Positions 16,535 to 24,138 of a DNA stretch of 54,360 nt are shown one piece after another. Numbering within the stretch: the stretch's first letter is position 1; every line of letters begins with the position of its first letter. Source of the stretch: an uncultured Eubacteriales bacterium. Lineage in GTDB: Bacteria; Bacillota; Clostridia; Christensenellales; Aristaeellaceae. Under the pieces are notes generated by a model. The model saw nothing but the letters and a program-made list of their open reading frames with translations. It made no database searches and had not been told where the DNA came from. The translations under genes and the position numbers were made by a program. The DNA lies in the NCBI GenBank assembly GCA_902799465.1, contig CADCAS010000024.1, positions 8,338 to 62,697 on the forward strand, read 5' to 3'.

Positions 16535-16567
16535 AGCGGACTTGATTGTTCCGGGAGGTGCATGCGT

Positions 16568-17416
16568 ATGAAGCGGCTGATGGTTTTGATACTGGCGCTG
16601 CTGCTGGCCCTGCCCGCGATGGCGGAGGCGGGCCGCGGCCCGCAGGCGGTCATCGAGGAGATGGTCGTGGACTACGGCGCGTATGGGGAGGCGGCGGCGT
16701 CCCGGGTGGACGCGCTGCTGGGCGAGCTGGAGGCGCTCGACGCCGACATGGCCGCCCGGTGGCGGCGCGTCATGGCACTGTGGCGGTCGGTGGGGTCGGA
16801 CCTCACGGTCAACGAGGGCGTTCTTCCCGACGGACTGCCGGACACGGACGCGCTGTGCATCGTCGCGCTGGGGTTCCAGCTGAACCCCGACGGCAGCATG
16901 CGGGACGAGCTGGTGGAGCGGCTGAAGGTCGTCCTGCGCAGCGCGGAGAAGTATCCCCGGGCCTATGTGCTCTGCACGGGCGGCGGCACGGCGTCCGAAA
17001 ACCCCTCGGCCACCGAGGCGGGGCGCATGGCGGAATGGCTGGCGGCGCAAGGGGTCTCCTCGGACCGCGTCATCGTGGAGGACCGCTCCATGACCACGGC
17101 CCAGAACGCCATCTACACCTTCGACCTCCTGGAGGCGCGCTATCCGCAGGTGACTCAGCTGGCGATCATCTCCAGCGATTATCACATCGCCACGGGCACG
17201 CTGTTGTTTGGCGCGGAAGCGGCGCTTCGTGCGGAGGAGGCCGGCATGGAGGCGGTACAGGTCGTCTCCAACGCGGCCTGGCATGCGCCCTCCGGCACGC
17301 TCTCGGCCATGTTCCAGGCGGGCGCGCTGATCGAGCTGTCCGGGGACGTGGAAACCGCCTACGACATCTATTATCAGACCTACGACATCCACGCGCTGCC
17401 GCCGCTGGATACATGA
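16568..17416 (+). CDS. Exported YdcF-like (DUF218) protein
   Basis: The 282-aa protein has a clear signal peptide (KRLMVLILALLLALPAMAEA). The ATG at 16568 is preferred because GGAGG lies 9 nt upstream; the ATG at 16562 is too close. After a helical region of about 80 residues comes the DUF218 domain: ALCIVALGFQLNPDGSM, VLCTGGGTASENPSATEAGRMAEWL, VIVEDRSMTTAQNAIYT and LAIISSDYHIATGTLLF. YdcF-type proteins are thought to act on envelope precursors or bind adenosyl ligands, but the exact activity is unsettled. The location just after cobA may be coincidental. Confidence 0.88.
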   Translation: MKRLMVLILALLLALPAMAEAGRGPQAVIEEMVVDYGAYGEAAASRVDALLGELEALDADMAARWRRVMALWRSVGSDLTVNEGVLPDGLPDTDALCIVALGFQLNPDGSMRDELVERLKVVLRSAEKYPRAYVLCTGGGTASENPSATEAGRMAEWLAAQGVSSDRVIVEDRSMTTAQNAIYTFDLLEARYPQVTQLAIISSDYHIATGTLLFGAEAALRAEEAGMEAVQVVSNAAWHAPSGTLSAMFQAGALIELSGDVETAYDIYYQTYDIHALPPLDT

Positions 17417-17432
17417 GGGGAGGGGGACCGCT

Positions 17433-17711
17433 GTGTTTTTGGACTGGCTGAGAGCGCTGTTTTCCGGACACAAAAATGCCCCGGCGGCAGAGCGCCCGGG
17501 GACGATCACGCGAACGTGCAAGCATTGCGGGAAGACCTTCACCCTCCCGGAGGAGGTCCAGCACTGGCCGGACACCTGCCAGGCGTGCCGGGCGAAGTAC
17601 CACCCGGCGGAGGCGGTCACCCGGGTCTGCCGGAAGTGCGGGCGGAGCTTCACCTTTGACGCCTCCCTCCGGCACTGGCCCAAGGTATGCGAGGAGTGTC
17701 GGGAAGGATGA
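17433..17711 (+). CDS. Small protein with duplicated zinc ribbon
   Basis: The GTG start at 17433 is preceded by AGGGGAGGGGG. The 92-aa product contains the same four-cysteine module twice: CKHCGKTFTLPEEVQHWPDT then CQAC, and CRKCGRSFTFDASLRHWPKV then CEEC. The motif resembles the 'probable zinc-ribbon' found in small bacterial proteins and should bind one zinc per module. The N terminus has a short hydrophobic patch (FLDWLRALFSG). The function is unknown; nucleic-acid or protein binding is typical of such ribbons. The internal duplication is recent enough to be obvious. Confidence 0.8.
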   Translation: MFLDWLRALFSGHKNAPAAERPGTITRTCKHCGKTFTLPEEVQHWPDTCQACRAKYHPAEAVTRVCRKCGRSFTFDASLRHWPKVCEECREG

Positions 17712-17817
17712 AAAGCACATCGGGCATCAGTCGGGGCGGCGGCCGAGGACAGAGCCTGTTATTCTTCTGTTGATACGAATTTCAGCGGCGGGGCTTGCGG
17801 AAGGGAGCGATGTACAG

Positions 17818-18786
17818 ATGCTTGAGATCCCCATCACCGACATACAGTCCATACGAATCGGGCAGACGGAGGACGCCGAAGCCGCCACGGGCTGCACGGT
17901 CTTTATCTGCGAGGCGGGCATGCGCGCGGGGCTGGATGTGCGCGGCGGCGGCCCGGCCTCCCGGGAGAGCCAGCTGCTCAATCCGCTGATGGCGGCGCAG
18001 ACGATTCACGCCGTCGTGCTGGCGGGAGGCAGCGCCTATGGCCTGGGAGCCGCAAACGGCGTGATGGCGTGCCTGGAGGAGCGGGGCATCGGCTACGACA
18101 CCGGCTTCGCGCTGGTGCCGCTGGTGGCCCAGTCGGACATCTATGATCTCTCCGTGGGCGACGCGGGGACGCGCCCCGACGCCAATATGGGCTATGAGGC
18201 GGCGCGGCTGGCGATGGACGCCCCCAATTACCGTGACGGCAACTTCGGCGCGGGCTGCGGCGCGTCCGTGGGCAAGATCGCGGGGATGGATACCGCCATG
18301 AAGACGGGCATCGGCAGCTATGCGGTTCAGCTGGGCGAGCTGCAGGTGGGCGCGGTGGTGGTGCTCAACGCGCTGGGCGACGTGTACGACTGGAAGACGG
18401 GCAAACAGATCGCCGGTCTGCTGACGCCGGACAGGACGGCGCTGCGCAGCACGATGGACACCATGAAGGGCATGACCGGGGTGGCCGAGAACAAATTCAC
18501 CGGCAACACGACCCTCGCCGTCGTCATCACGAACGCGGACTTCGACAAGGCGCGTCTTTGCAAGATCGCGGGCATGGCGCACGACGGCTACGCGCGCGCC
18601 ATCCGTCCCGTGCACACCTCCGCCGACGGCGACAGCATCTACGCCGTGTCGGTGGGGAAGGTCCGGGCCGATCAGGACCTGGTCGGCGCGCTGGCCGCGG
18701 AGGTCGTCAGCGAGGCGATCATCCGCGCCGTCGAGAGGGCCGGGTCAGCCTATGGGCTGCCGTGTTGGGCGGAGCTGAAGCCATAA
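17818..18786 (+). CDS. P1-family (DmpA/NylC-type) self-processing peptidase
   Basis: This is a 322-aa N-terminal-nucleophile hydrolase. The ATG at 17818 is the first in-frame ATG of the family-like sequence (MLEIPITDIQSIRIGQTED), with GGGAG 10 nt upstream. Hallmarks are GGPASRESQLLNP, LAGGSAYGLGAANGV, GAGCGASVGKIAG, VLNALGDVYD and GNTTLAVVITNA. By analogy to NylC the chain should cleave itself between Asn and Thr, making Thr231 of GNTTL the nucleophile. AHDGYARAIRPVHTSADGDS follows. These enzymes release N-terminal beta- or D-amino acids or cut amides. Expected location is cytoplasmic, as there is no signal peptide. Confidence 0.92.
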   Translation: MLEIPITDIQSIRIGQTEDAEAATGCTVFICEAGMRAGLDVRGGGPASRESQLLNPLMAAQTIHAVVLAGGSAYGLGAANGVMACLEERGIGYDTGFALVPLVAQSDIYDLSVGDAGTRPDANMGYEAARLAMDAPNYRDGNFGAGCGASVGKIAGMDTAMKTGIGSYAVQLGELQVGAVVVLNALGDVYDWKTGKQIAGLLTPDRTALRSTMDTMKGMTGVAENKFTGNTTLAVVITNADFDKARLCKIAGMAHDGYARAIRPVHTSADGDSIYAVSVGKVRADQDLVGALAAEVVSEAIIRAVERAGSAYGLPCWAELKP

Positions 18787-18799
18787 GACATATACGATT

Positions 18800-19058
18800 G
18801 TATCTGCTCAGTTTTCCTGTGATATATTGGGGTTTGTCGGGGAGAATTAGGAATTAGGAATGAGGAATTAGGAATGAATAGCAGCTGCCGCGCGTTGTAG
18901 GGGCGGCCAATGGCCGCCCGCCATATACCGAAGCAATGCGTACTGCCTGGCGGGCGGCGCATCGCCGCCCCTACGCAGCCGAGCTATTTATAATTCCTAA
19001 TTCCTCATTCCTAATTCTCCCCGTCAAATCCCCATTTACCGCAGAACTGAACAGTTAC
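18800..19058. mobile_element. Complete family A MITE-like element
   Basis: The ends are GTATCTGCTCAG (18800-18811) and CTGAACAGTTAC (19047-19058), and inside them lie GGGGTTTGTCGGGG and CCCCGTCAAATCCCC. Heptamer arms match even in a variant unit (GGAATGA on the left, TCATTCC on the right). Flanking octamers ATACGATT and ATACAATA agree at 6 of 8, a possible decayed target duplication. The insertion is 13 nt past the stop of the peptidase gene. It explains the gap 18787-19096. Confidence 0.8.
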
Positions 19059-19083
19059 ATACAATAAAACCTCCCCGCTCTGA

Positions 19084-19121
19084 CGAGGTGCTGAAGCTAC
19101 TCCCTCTGCTTCAGCACCTCG
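19084..19121 (-). terminator. Hairpin spanning the 3' end of the ABC permease gene
   Basis: A perfect 13-bp stem (CGAGGTGCTGAAG at 19084-19096 with CTTCAGCACCTCG at 19109-19121) includes the last sense codons and encloses the stop codon. A TTTTATTG stretch follows about 10 nt further on the minus strand. It is likely a terminator or mRNA-stabilising hairpin, though the U tract is displaced. Confidence 0.5.
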
Positions 19122-21604
19122 TTCAGGCTGACCCGATGCAGTCGCCGGGTCAGCAGGGCGTGGATGACGGCGTAGAGCGCCATGCAGCCTAAGAAGAGCA
19201 CCGCGTAGATCCAGGGCTCAAAGGTCAGGTTCATGGCGCAGGCCACGTTGGAGACCAGATAGGGGTAGAGCGCGTCCATGATGGCCTTTGACAGGGGAAT
19301 GGCGACGGCCGCGCCGATGACGATGAGCAGGGTATTGCCGTTGAGGAACAGGCGGTTCAGCTCCCGCCGCCGGTAGCCGAACACCTTGAACAGCGAAACG
19401 CTCTTCGCGGCGTGGTCCAGCATGACCTTCATCATCAGGTACATGACGATGGCCATGACCAGGGAGGAGGCGACGAGCATCGTGGTGATCATCGGCAGCA
19501 TCAGGTCGACGAACACGCCCGAGGCCCGGACCATATCCTCCCGGGAGGAGACGCTGTAGAGCCGCCCCGGATCGATGTCCAGCGGATGGTCGGAGAAAGC
19601 GACATTGAAGTAGTCCTTCGGCACGCCGAAGAGCTCCCGCATGCTGTCCAGCTCCATGAACACGTAGAAGGCGGGCGCGTAGTCTGCCACGTCCTCCACG
19701 GTGAAGGCGTAGAGCCGATCCTCCTGCTCGTCGGTCACGGTGAAGACGTCCCCGGCGCTCAGGCCGTACTTCTGTGCCATGGCGGAGCTGATCTGCACGC
19801 GGCTCTGGCTTATGGGGGGCTTCGCGTCGAAGAAGGGATTGTCCGCCGTCAGCCCCAGCAGCGTCACGTCCATATTATAGCCCAGGATCTCCTTCTTCAC
19901 GGTCACGGCATAGGCGGGATAAGCGCCCTCGGGCACCGCCTCCTCCGGGTACTTGTAGAGGTACATGGAGTGATAGCGCGTGTCGGCGGCGTTGTCCGCC
20001 TCCACGTGGCCGCACATCACCCAGGCGTCGATGCCGATCATCATCAAGAGCAGGCACACGAACAGTCCCAGCACCACGCCGACGGCGCTTCGGCCCTCGC
20101 GCAGCAGCTGCCGGATCTGGAAGCGGCGCACATAGCCGAGCCGCCCCAGGTCCAGGCGGCTCACGTCCGCGCGGCGGGTCTCGTTGCGCAGCAGCTGGAG
20201 CACCGGCGCCGACAGCTTTTTTCGGATGACGCCCAGGTTCACCAGCGCCGCCACCACAGGCGGCATGACCGCGCCGTACAGCACCACCGGCAGCTCCACG
20301 ATGGTGGACAGCGCGGGCACCGAGAAGTAGGCGTAGGTGTCCGCCGTCTGGGTGGGCACGCCGATGGGGCTGTAGCCCGCCGCCGTGCCGATGACCCCCG
20401 CCAGTAAGCTCACCAGCACCGGCATCAGCAGATAGTGGCGCGTCAGCTCGCCCGGTTTCAGGCCCAGCGCGTACAGCGTGCCGATGACCGCCTGCTCCGA
20501 GGCGATGTTGTTGACCACAAACACGCTGATCACGTAGGTCAGCAGCGCCATGATGATGACGCCCGCGGCGATGGAGGCGTATTTGTTGATGACCACGTCG
20601 TCCGCCGCGCCGCCGATGCGGGGATTGTCCGCCCGGGTGACGAATTCGCGCAGGTTGCTCAGATCGAGGTCGATGTACTCATCCACCGCCTCCACGATGC
20701 CGTCGCGCAGCTCCTCTGCGCCCTCGCGCAGCTCCACCACGCCGTCCACCAGGTCCCTGGGCATCATCTGGCGGGCGATGGAGCCCTCCTTGCCCAGCAG
20801 GTCCTCCTCGACGTCCCGCAGGGCGTCCCGCAGCTCGTCCGCGCCGTCCAGCATTTCGTCGCGCTTGCCGCCGGTGCGGTCCCAGTATTCCCGGAAGAAG
20901 GGGTCCGCTACCGCCTCCGGGTCAAATTCCAGCGCCTTCAGGCGCTCCCGCAGCGCGTCGTCGGTCATCGCGCCGTTCAGGCGGTAGGCGTACAGGTATT
21001 CCTCCGAGGAGACGGCCCGCCCCGTTTCGGCCAGCCGCCGATACTCGGTTGGCGTCACGAAGGCCGTGCCGAAGCTCAGGCTGTCCACAGCGCTGTCGCC
21101 CATCGACCGAAACGCGGTGTCGTAGTCCGGCGTGGTGGCGACGCCGCTGACGGTCAGCGCGTGTCCGGAGATGTCAATGATGTCGCCGGGCTCGATGCCC
21201 TTCTCCTCGCAGTAGCGCTTTTCCAGCAATATCTCCCCGTCGGCCGCGGGCAGCGCTCCGCGCTCCACCGCCTCGAGGTCGATCTCCCGCCGCAGGGCGA
21301 ACACCCGCAGCACGCTTGCGTCCTTTAGCGCGTAGTCGAGGAAGAACATGGGCTCGATGGTGACGCCCGCATCCCGCAGGGCGGCGAGCTCCCCGTCGGA
21401 GAGGGGGACGAAGGCGGTGAACTGCCCGTCCTCCACTCGGTTTTCCTCCGCCATGCGACGGCTTCCCAGGATGATCGTGTCCGCCGCGCCGATGAGGCTG
21501 ATGATCAGGTACATGGACAGCGCGATCATCAGGCCCAGCGCCAGATAGCGCGGCCAGGCCTGCCGCATGTCCCGGAGCAGCTTTCTTCTCAAAAGTGCCT
21601 GCAT
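19097..21604 (-). CDS. ABC transporter permease, MacB/FtsX superfamily
   Basis: This 835-aa permease starts with a membrane segment (residues about 18-42) and a large extracytoplasmic region. Two FtsX-like membrane blocks follow: a three-helix group around 350-470 and another at the C terminus (VDLMLPMITTMLVASSLVMA onward). Between them is a second membrane helix near 520 and a second external domain. This is the layout of large Gram-positive FtsX permeases that export peptides or lipids or act in drug resistance. The ATPase gene is 3 nt upstream in the same operon. The substrate cannot be told. A helical insert (MLDGADELRDALRDVEEDLL) may form a periplasmic-style coiled coil. Confidence 0.9.
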   Translation of the reverse strand: MQALLRRKLLRDMRQAWPRYLALGLMIALSMYLIISLIGAADTIILGSRRMAEENRVEDGQFTAFVPLSDGELAALRDAGVTIEPMFFLDYALKDASVLRVFALRREIDLEAVERGALPAADGEILLEKRYCEEKGIEPGDIIDISGHALTVSGVATTPDYDTAFRSMGDSAVDSLSFGTAFVTPTEYRRLAETGRAVSSEEYLYAYRLNGAMTDDALRERLKALEFDPEAVADPFFREYWDRTGGKRDEMLDGADELRDALRDVEEDLLGKEGSIARQMMPRDLVDGVVELREGAEELRDGIVEAVDEYIDLDLSNLREFVTRADNPRIGGAADDVVINKYASIAAGVIIMALLTYVISVFVVNNIASEQAVIGTLYALGLKPGELTRHYLLMPVLVSLLAGVIGTAAGYSPIGVPTQTADTYAYFSVPALSTIVELPVVLYGAVMPPVVAALVNLGVIRKKLSAPVLQLLRNETRRADVSRLDLGRLGYVRRFQIRQLLREGRSAVGVVLGLFVCLLLMMIGIDAWVMCGHVEADNAADTRYHSMYLYKYPEEAVPEGAYPAYAVTVKKEILGYNMDVTLLGLTADNPFFDAKPPISQSRVQISSAMAQKYGLSAGDVFTVTDEQEDRLYAFTVEDVADYAPAFYVFMELDSMRELFGVPKDYFNVAFSDHPLDIDPGRLYSVSSREDMVRASGVFVDLMLPMITTMLVASSLVMAIVMYLMMKVMLDHAAKSVSLFKVFGYRRRELNRLFLNGNTLLIVIGAAVAIPLSKAIMDALYPYLVSNVACAMNLTFEPWIYAVLFLGCMALYAVIHALLTRRLHRVSLNEVLKQRE

Positions 21605-21607
21605 GGG

Positions 21608-22309
21608 TCACAAATCCTCGATTTCCGACGCTGAAACCGGCGTCGCGTTCTCCGTCTCCCTTGCGATGCGCCCGTCGCGCACGGTGATCACCTTGTGGGC
21701 CATCTTGCAGATGGCGTTGTTGTGGGTGACCAGCAGGATGGTGGTGCCATAATCCCGGTTGACCCGCTCCAACAGCGTCAGTATCTCCCGGCTGGAAGCG
21801 GAATCCAGCGCGCCGGTGGGCTCGTCGCACAGCAGCATGGCGGGATTCTTGACCAGCGCCCGGGCGATGGCGCAGCGCTGCTGCTGGCCGCCGGAGATCT
21901 GTGCCGGGTACTTCTTCTGATGCTCCCACAGTCCCACCGCGCGGATCAGCTCGTCCGCGGACAACGGGTTTTTGGAGAGGTACTGGCACACCTGTATGTT
22001 CTCCCGCACGGTCAGATTGGCGACCAGATTGTAAAACTGGAACACGAAGCCCAGCTTTTCCCGGCGGTATTCCGCCAGCGCCTCCGGCTTCATGCCCGCC
22101 AGCTCCACGCCCTCCACGCGGATGGAGCCGCCGTCCGCGCGCTCCAGCCCGCCCACACAGTTCAAAAGCGTGGATTTCCCCGAGCCGCTGGGCCCGAGGA
22201 TCACGCAGATCTGCCCCTTCTCCACACAGCAGTCGATGCCCCTGAGCACCTGAGCCTCGCTGCTCCCCTCGCCATAGCGCTTCCTAAGCCCCCTGATCTC
22301 CAAAAACAT
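21608..22309 (-). CDS. ABC transporter ATP-binding protein (MacB/LolD type)
   Basis: The ATG at 22309 is chosen because AAGGG lies 7 nt upstream; a TTG at 22324 is less likely. The 233-aa protein has Walker [10 protein letters not shown] at 39-47, a Q-loop in [17 protein letters not shown], signature SGGQQQR, Walker [13 protein letters not shown] and switch His in LVTHNN. FYNL plus 'PTGALD' places it in the MacB/LolD class that powers FtsX-type permeases. It is the first gene of a two-gene operon with its own promoter and operator candidate. Confidence 0.95.
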   Translation of the reverse strand: MFLEIRGLRKRYGEGSSEAQVLRGIDCCVEKGQICVILGPSGSGKSTLLNCVGGLERADGGSIRVEGVELAGMKPEALAEYRREKLGFVFQFYNLVANLTVRENIQVCQYLSKNPLSADELIRAVGLWEHQKKYPAQISGGQQQRCAIARALVKNPAMLLCDEPTGALDSASSREILTLLERVNRDYGTTILLVTHNNAICKMAHKVITVRDGRIARETENATPVSASEIEDL

Positions 22310-22328
22310 CCGTATGCCCTTCAATCTA

Positions 22329-22342
22329 TTAGATTAATCTAA
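22329..22342. promoter_or_regulatory. Perfect 14-bp palindrome, candidate operator
   Basis: TTAGATTAATCTAA is a perfect palindrome located about 10 nt downstream of the -10 box of the ABC operon, at the expected transcription start. Its size and place suit a dimeric repressor such as a TetR- or MarR-type protein. No regulator gene is adjacent. Confidence 0.6.
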
Positions 22343-22352
22343 CACATGTATT

Positions 22353-22381
22353 ATTATAGCCCTATTCGTTTGTTTTCGCAA
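22353..22381 (-). promoter_or_regulatory. Sigma-A promoter of the ABC exporter operon
   Basis: On the minus strand TTGCGA (22376-22381) and TATAAT (22353-22358) are separated by 17 bp, driving the ATPase and permease genes. Confidence 0.75.
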
Positions 22382-22417
22382 CAGGGTGATGTTAAAAGTG
22401 GCGGGGGGGGAAGATGA

Positions 22418-22592
22418 GGGAACAGGGAACAGGGAACAGGGAACAGGAATGGCCCGGGCCCGTAGGGGCGGCGATGCGCCGCCCGCCGGGTAGTACGTAT
22501 TGTATCTGCATATGGCGGGCGGCGCATCGCCGCCCCTACAGTGCGCGCGGCAGCCACTATTTCTGTTCCCTGTTCCCTGATCCCTGTTCCCT
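22418..22592. repeat. Family A repeat with GGGAACA arms
   Basis: The left arm is GGGAACA heptamers and the right arm TGTTCCC heptamers, with one TGATCCC. The core has GTAGGGGCGGCGATGCGCCG and GGCGGGCGGCGCATCGCCGC with GTAGTACGTATTG between them. It lies between the divergent ABC and polysaccharide promoters. Confidence 0.8.
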
Positions 22593-22625
22593 TATCTCCG
22601 ACAGTCATTCTTCATTGAAAAACCG

Positions 22626-22654
22626 TTGTACACAAAAGCAGGATATGATATAAT
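22626..22654 (+). promoter_or_regulatory. Sigma-A promoter of the polysaccharide operon
   Basis: TTGTAC (22626-22631) and TATAAT (22649-22654) have a 17-bp spacer, about 40 bp before the phosphoglycosyl transferase start. Confidence 0.75.
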
Positions 22655-22696
22655 CATCATATTCAATGGAAAGCTATATGCGTATGGAGGCGAAGC

Positions 22697-23293
22697 ATGT
22701 ACCTGCGTATCAAGAGGCTTCTGGACTTTGCGCTGTCGCTGTTTGCGCTGATCGTCCTGTCGCCGCTGATGCTGCTGCTGGCGCTGGCGGTGAAGCTGAC
22801 CTCGCCGGGACCGGTGCTGTTCAGGCAGCGGCGGGTGGGCATCCACAAGCGGCACTTCACCATCTATAAATTCCGCACCATGCGCGCCGACGCCCCCAAA
22901 AACATGGCCACCCACCTGTTGAACAACGCCGAGAGCTACATCACGCCGGTGGGCCGGTTCCTGCGCAAATCGTCGCTGGACGAGCTGCCCCAGCTTTTGA
23001 ATATCCTCAGGGGGGACATGGCGGTGGTGGGGCCGCGTCCCGCGCTCTACAATCAATACGACCTCATCGCCGAGCGGGACAAGTACGGCGCAAACGACGT
23101 GCTGCCCGGGCTGACGGGCCTGGCCCAGGTGGAGGGGCGCGACGAGCTGCCCATCCCCGTGAAGGCCAAGTACGACGGCTACTACGCCAGTCACATCTCC
23201 TTCGGCATGGACGTGAAACTGATCGTGCGCACCTTCTTTTCCGTGCTGCGCTCCGAGGGCGTGGTGGAAGGCGCGCGGGAGGACAAGCGATGA
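22697..23293 (+). CDS. Undecaprenyl-phosphate phosphoglycosyl transferase (initiating sugar transferase)
   Basis: This small (198 aa) monotopic transferase moves a sugar-1-phosphate onto undecaprenyl phosphate to begin a surface glycan. The N-terminal hydrophobic re-entrant helix is at about 10-32. It is followed by SPGPVLFRQRRVG, the FTIYKFRTMR segment, the RKSSLDELPQLLNILRGDM catalytic Asp-Glu motif, and VVGPRPAL. All are hallmarks of the family (PglC/WcaJ catalytic domain). GGAGG is 6 nt before the ATG. The gene overlaps the deacetylase gene by 4 bp. Confidence 0.95.
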   Translation: MYLRIKRLLDFALSLFALIVLSPLMLLLALAVKLTSPGPVLFRQRRVGIHKRHFTIYKFRTMRADAPKNMATHLLNNAESYITPVGRFLRKSSLDELPQLLNILRGDMAVVGPRPALYNQYDLIAERDKYGANDVLPGLTGLAQVEGRDELPIPVKAKYDGYYASHISFGMDVKLIVRTFFSVLRSEGVVEGAREDKR

Positions 23294-24138
23294 AAAAGGC
23301 ATGGCTGACGGTGGACCTGGAGGAATGGTATCACCTGGATTATCTGGACAAGGCTGTCTGCCGGGACACCGGCGTGCGGACGGTGCCCCAAATCTTCGAC
23401 TTCCTTAAACTGCTGGACGAGGTGGGCGTGAAGGCCACCTTCTTCTGCGTGGGCGAGATCGCCGACGAGTACGCCGACATCCTGCGGGAGATCGTGCGCC
23501 GGGGCCACGCCCTGGCCTGCCACGGCTGGGACCACTCCCTGCTGACGAACAAGCCCGAGGAGGTGTTCATCGCCGAGACCCTGCGGGCGCGGGAGGCCAT
23601 CGAGGCCGCGTCCGGGGCGTCCGTCACCGGCTATCGCGCCGCCTGCTTCACCATGGACCGGGAGAAGCTGGAGGCCCTGCGGCGGCTGGGGTTCAACTAC
23701 GATTCCTCCAGGATTCGCTTCACCCAGCATCCCCTCTACCGGAACCTGGATTTGGAGGGCTTTGAATCGCCCGACGATCTGGTCTACGTCCGGGAGGAGC
23801 TGACGGAATATGAGATCCCCACGCTGGATATCCTGAAATGGTCCATTCCCATCTCCGGCGGCGGGTATCTGCGGCTGTTCCCGTTCTGGCTGCTGCGGCT
23901 GCTGCTTGCGGCCTACGCGAAGAAGCACGAGAACTTCACGATCTACATCCACCCCTTCGAGCTGACGGACGTGAAGCTGCCGCTGCCGAAGGATTTGAGC
24001 CTGGTGACCCGCTTCCGCTGCCTGGTGGGGCGGCGGGGGAACCTGAAAAAGCTCAAGAAGGTCATCCGCTGGCTCCAGAAGCACGGAGCGCGGTTCATGA
24101 CCCTCGAGGAGGATCGAAAGGAGCGTGGCCTGGCGTGA
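23290..24138 (+). CDS. Polysaccharide deacetylase family protein
   Basis: This NodB-homology protein of 282 aa would remove N-acetyl groups from sugars. The start is TVDLEEWYHLDYL, carrying the metal and catalytic Asp-Glu motif in the form seen in exopolysaccharide-locus deacetylases. KATFFCVGEIADEY, the HALACHGWDHSLL metal His motif (HxxxH), and GYRAACFTM follow. The FTIYIHPFEL segment supplies the late conserved His. There is no signal peptide, so it should act on lipid-linked intermediates on the inner face. It overlaps both neighbours by 4 bp (ATGA and GTGA), indicating tight coupling to the phosphoglycosyl transferase and the epimerase-ATP-grasp protein. Confidence 0.9.
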   Translation: MKKAWLTVDLEEWYHLDYLDKAVCRDTGVRTVPQIFDFLKLLDEVGVKATFFCVGEIADEYADILREIVRRGHALACHGWDHSLLTNKPEEVFIAETLRAREAIEAASGASVTGYRAACFTMDREKLEALRRLGFNYDSSRIRFTQHPLYRNLDLEGFESPDDLVYVREELTEYEIPTLDILKWSIPISGGGYLRLFPFWLLRLLLAAYAKKHENFTIYIHPFELTDVKLPLPKDLSLVTRFRCLVGRRGNLKKLKKVIRWLQKHGARFMTLEEDRKERGLA

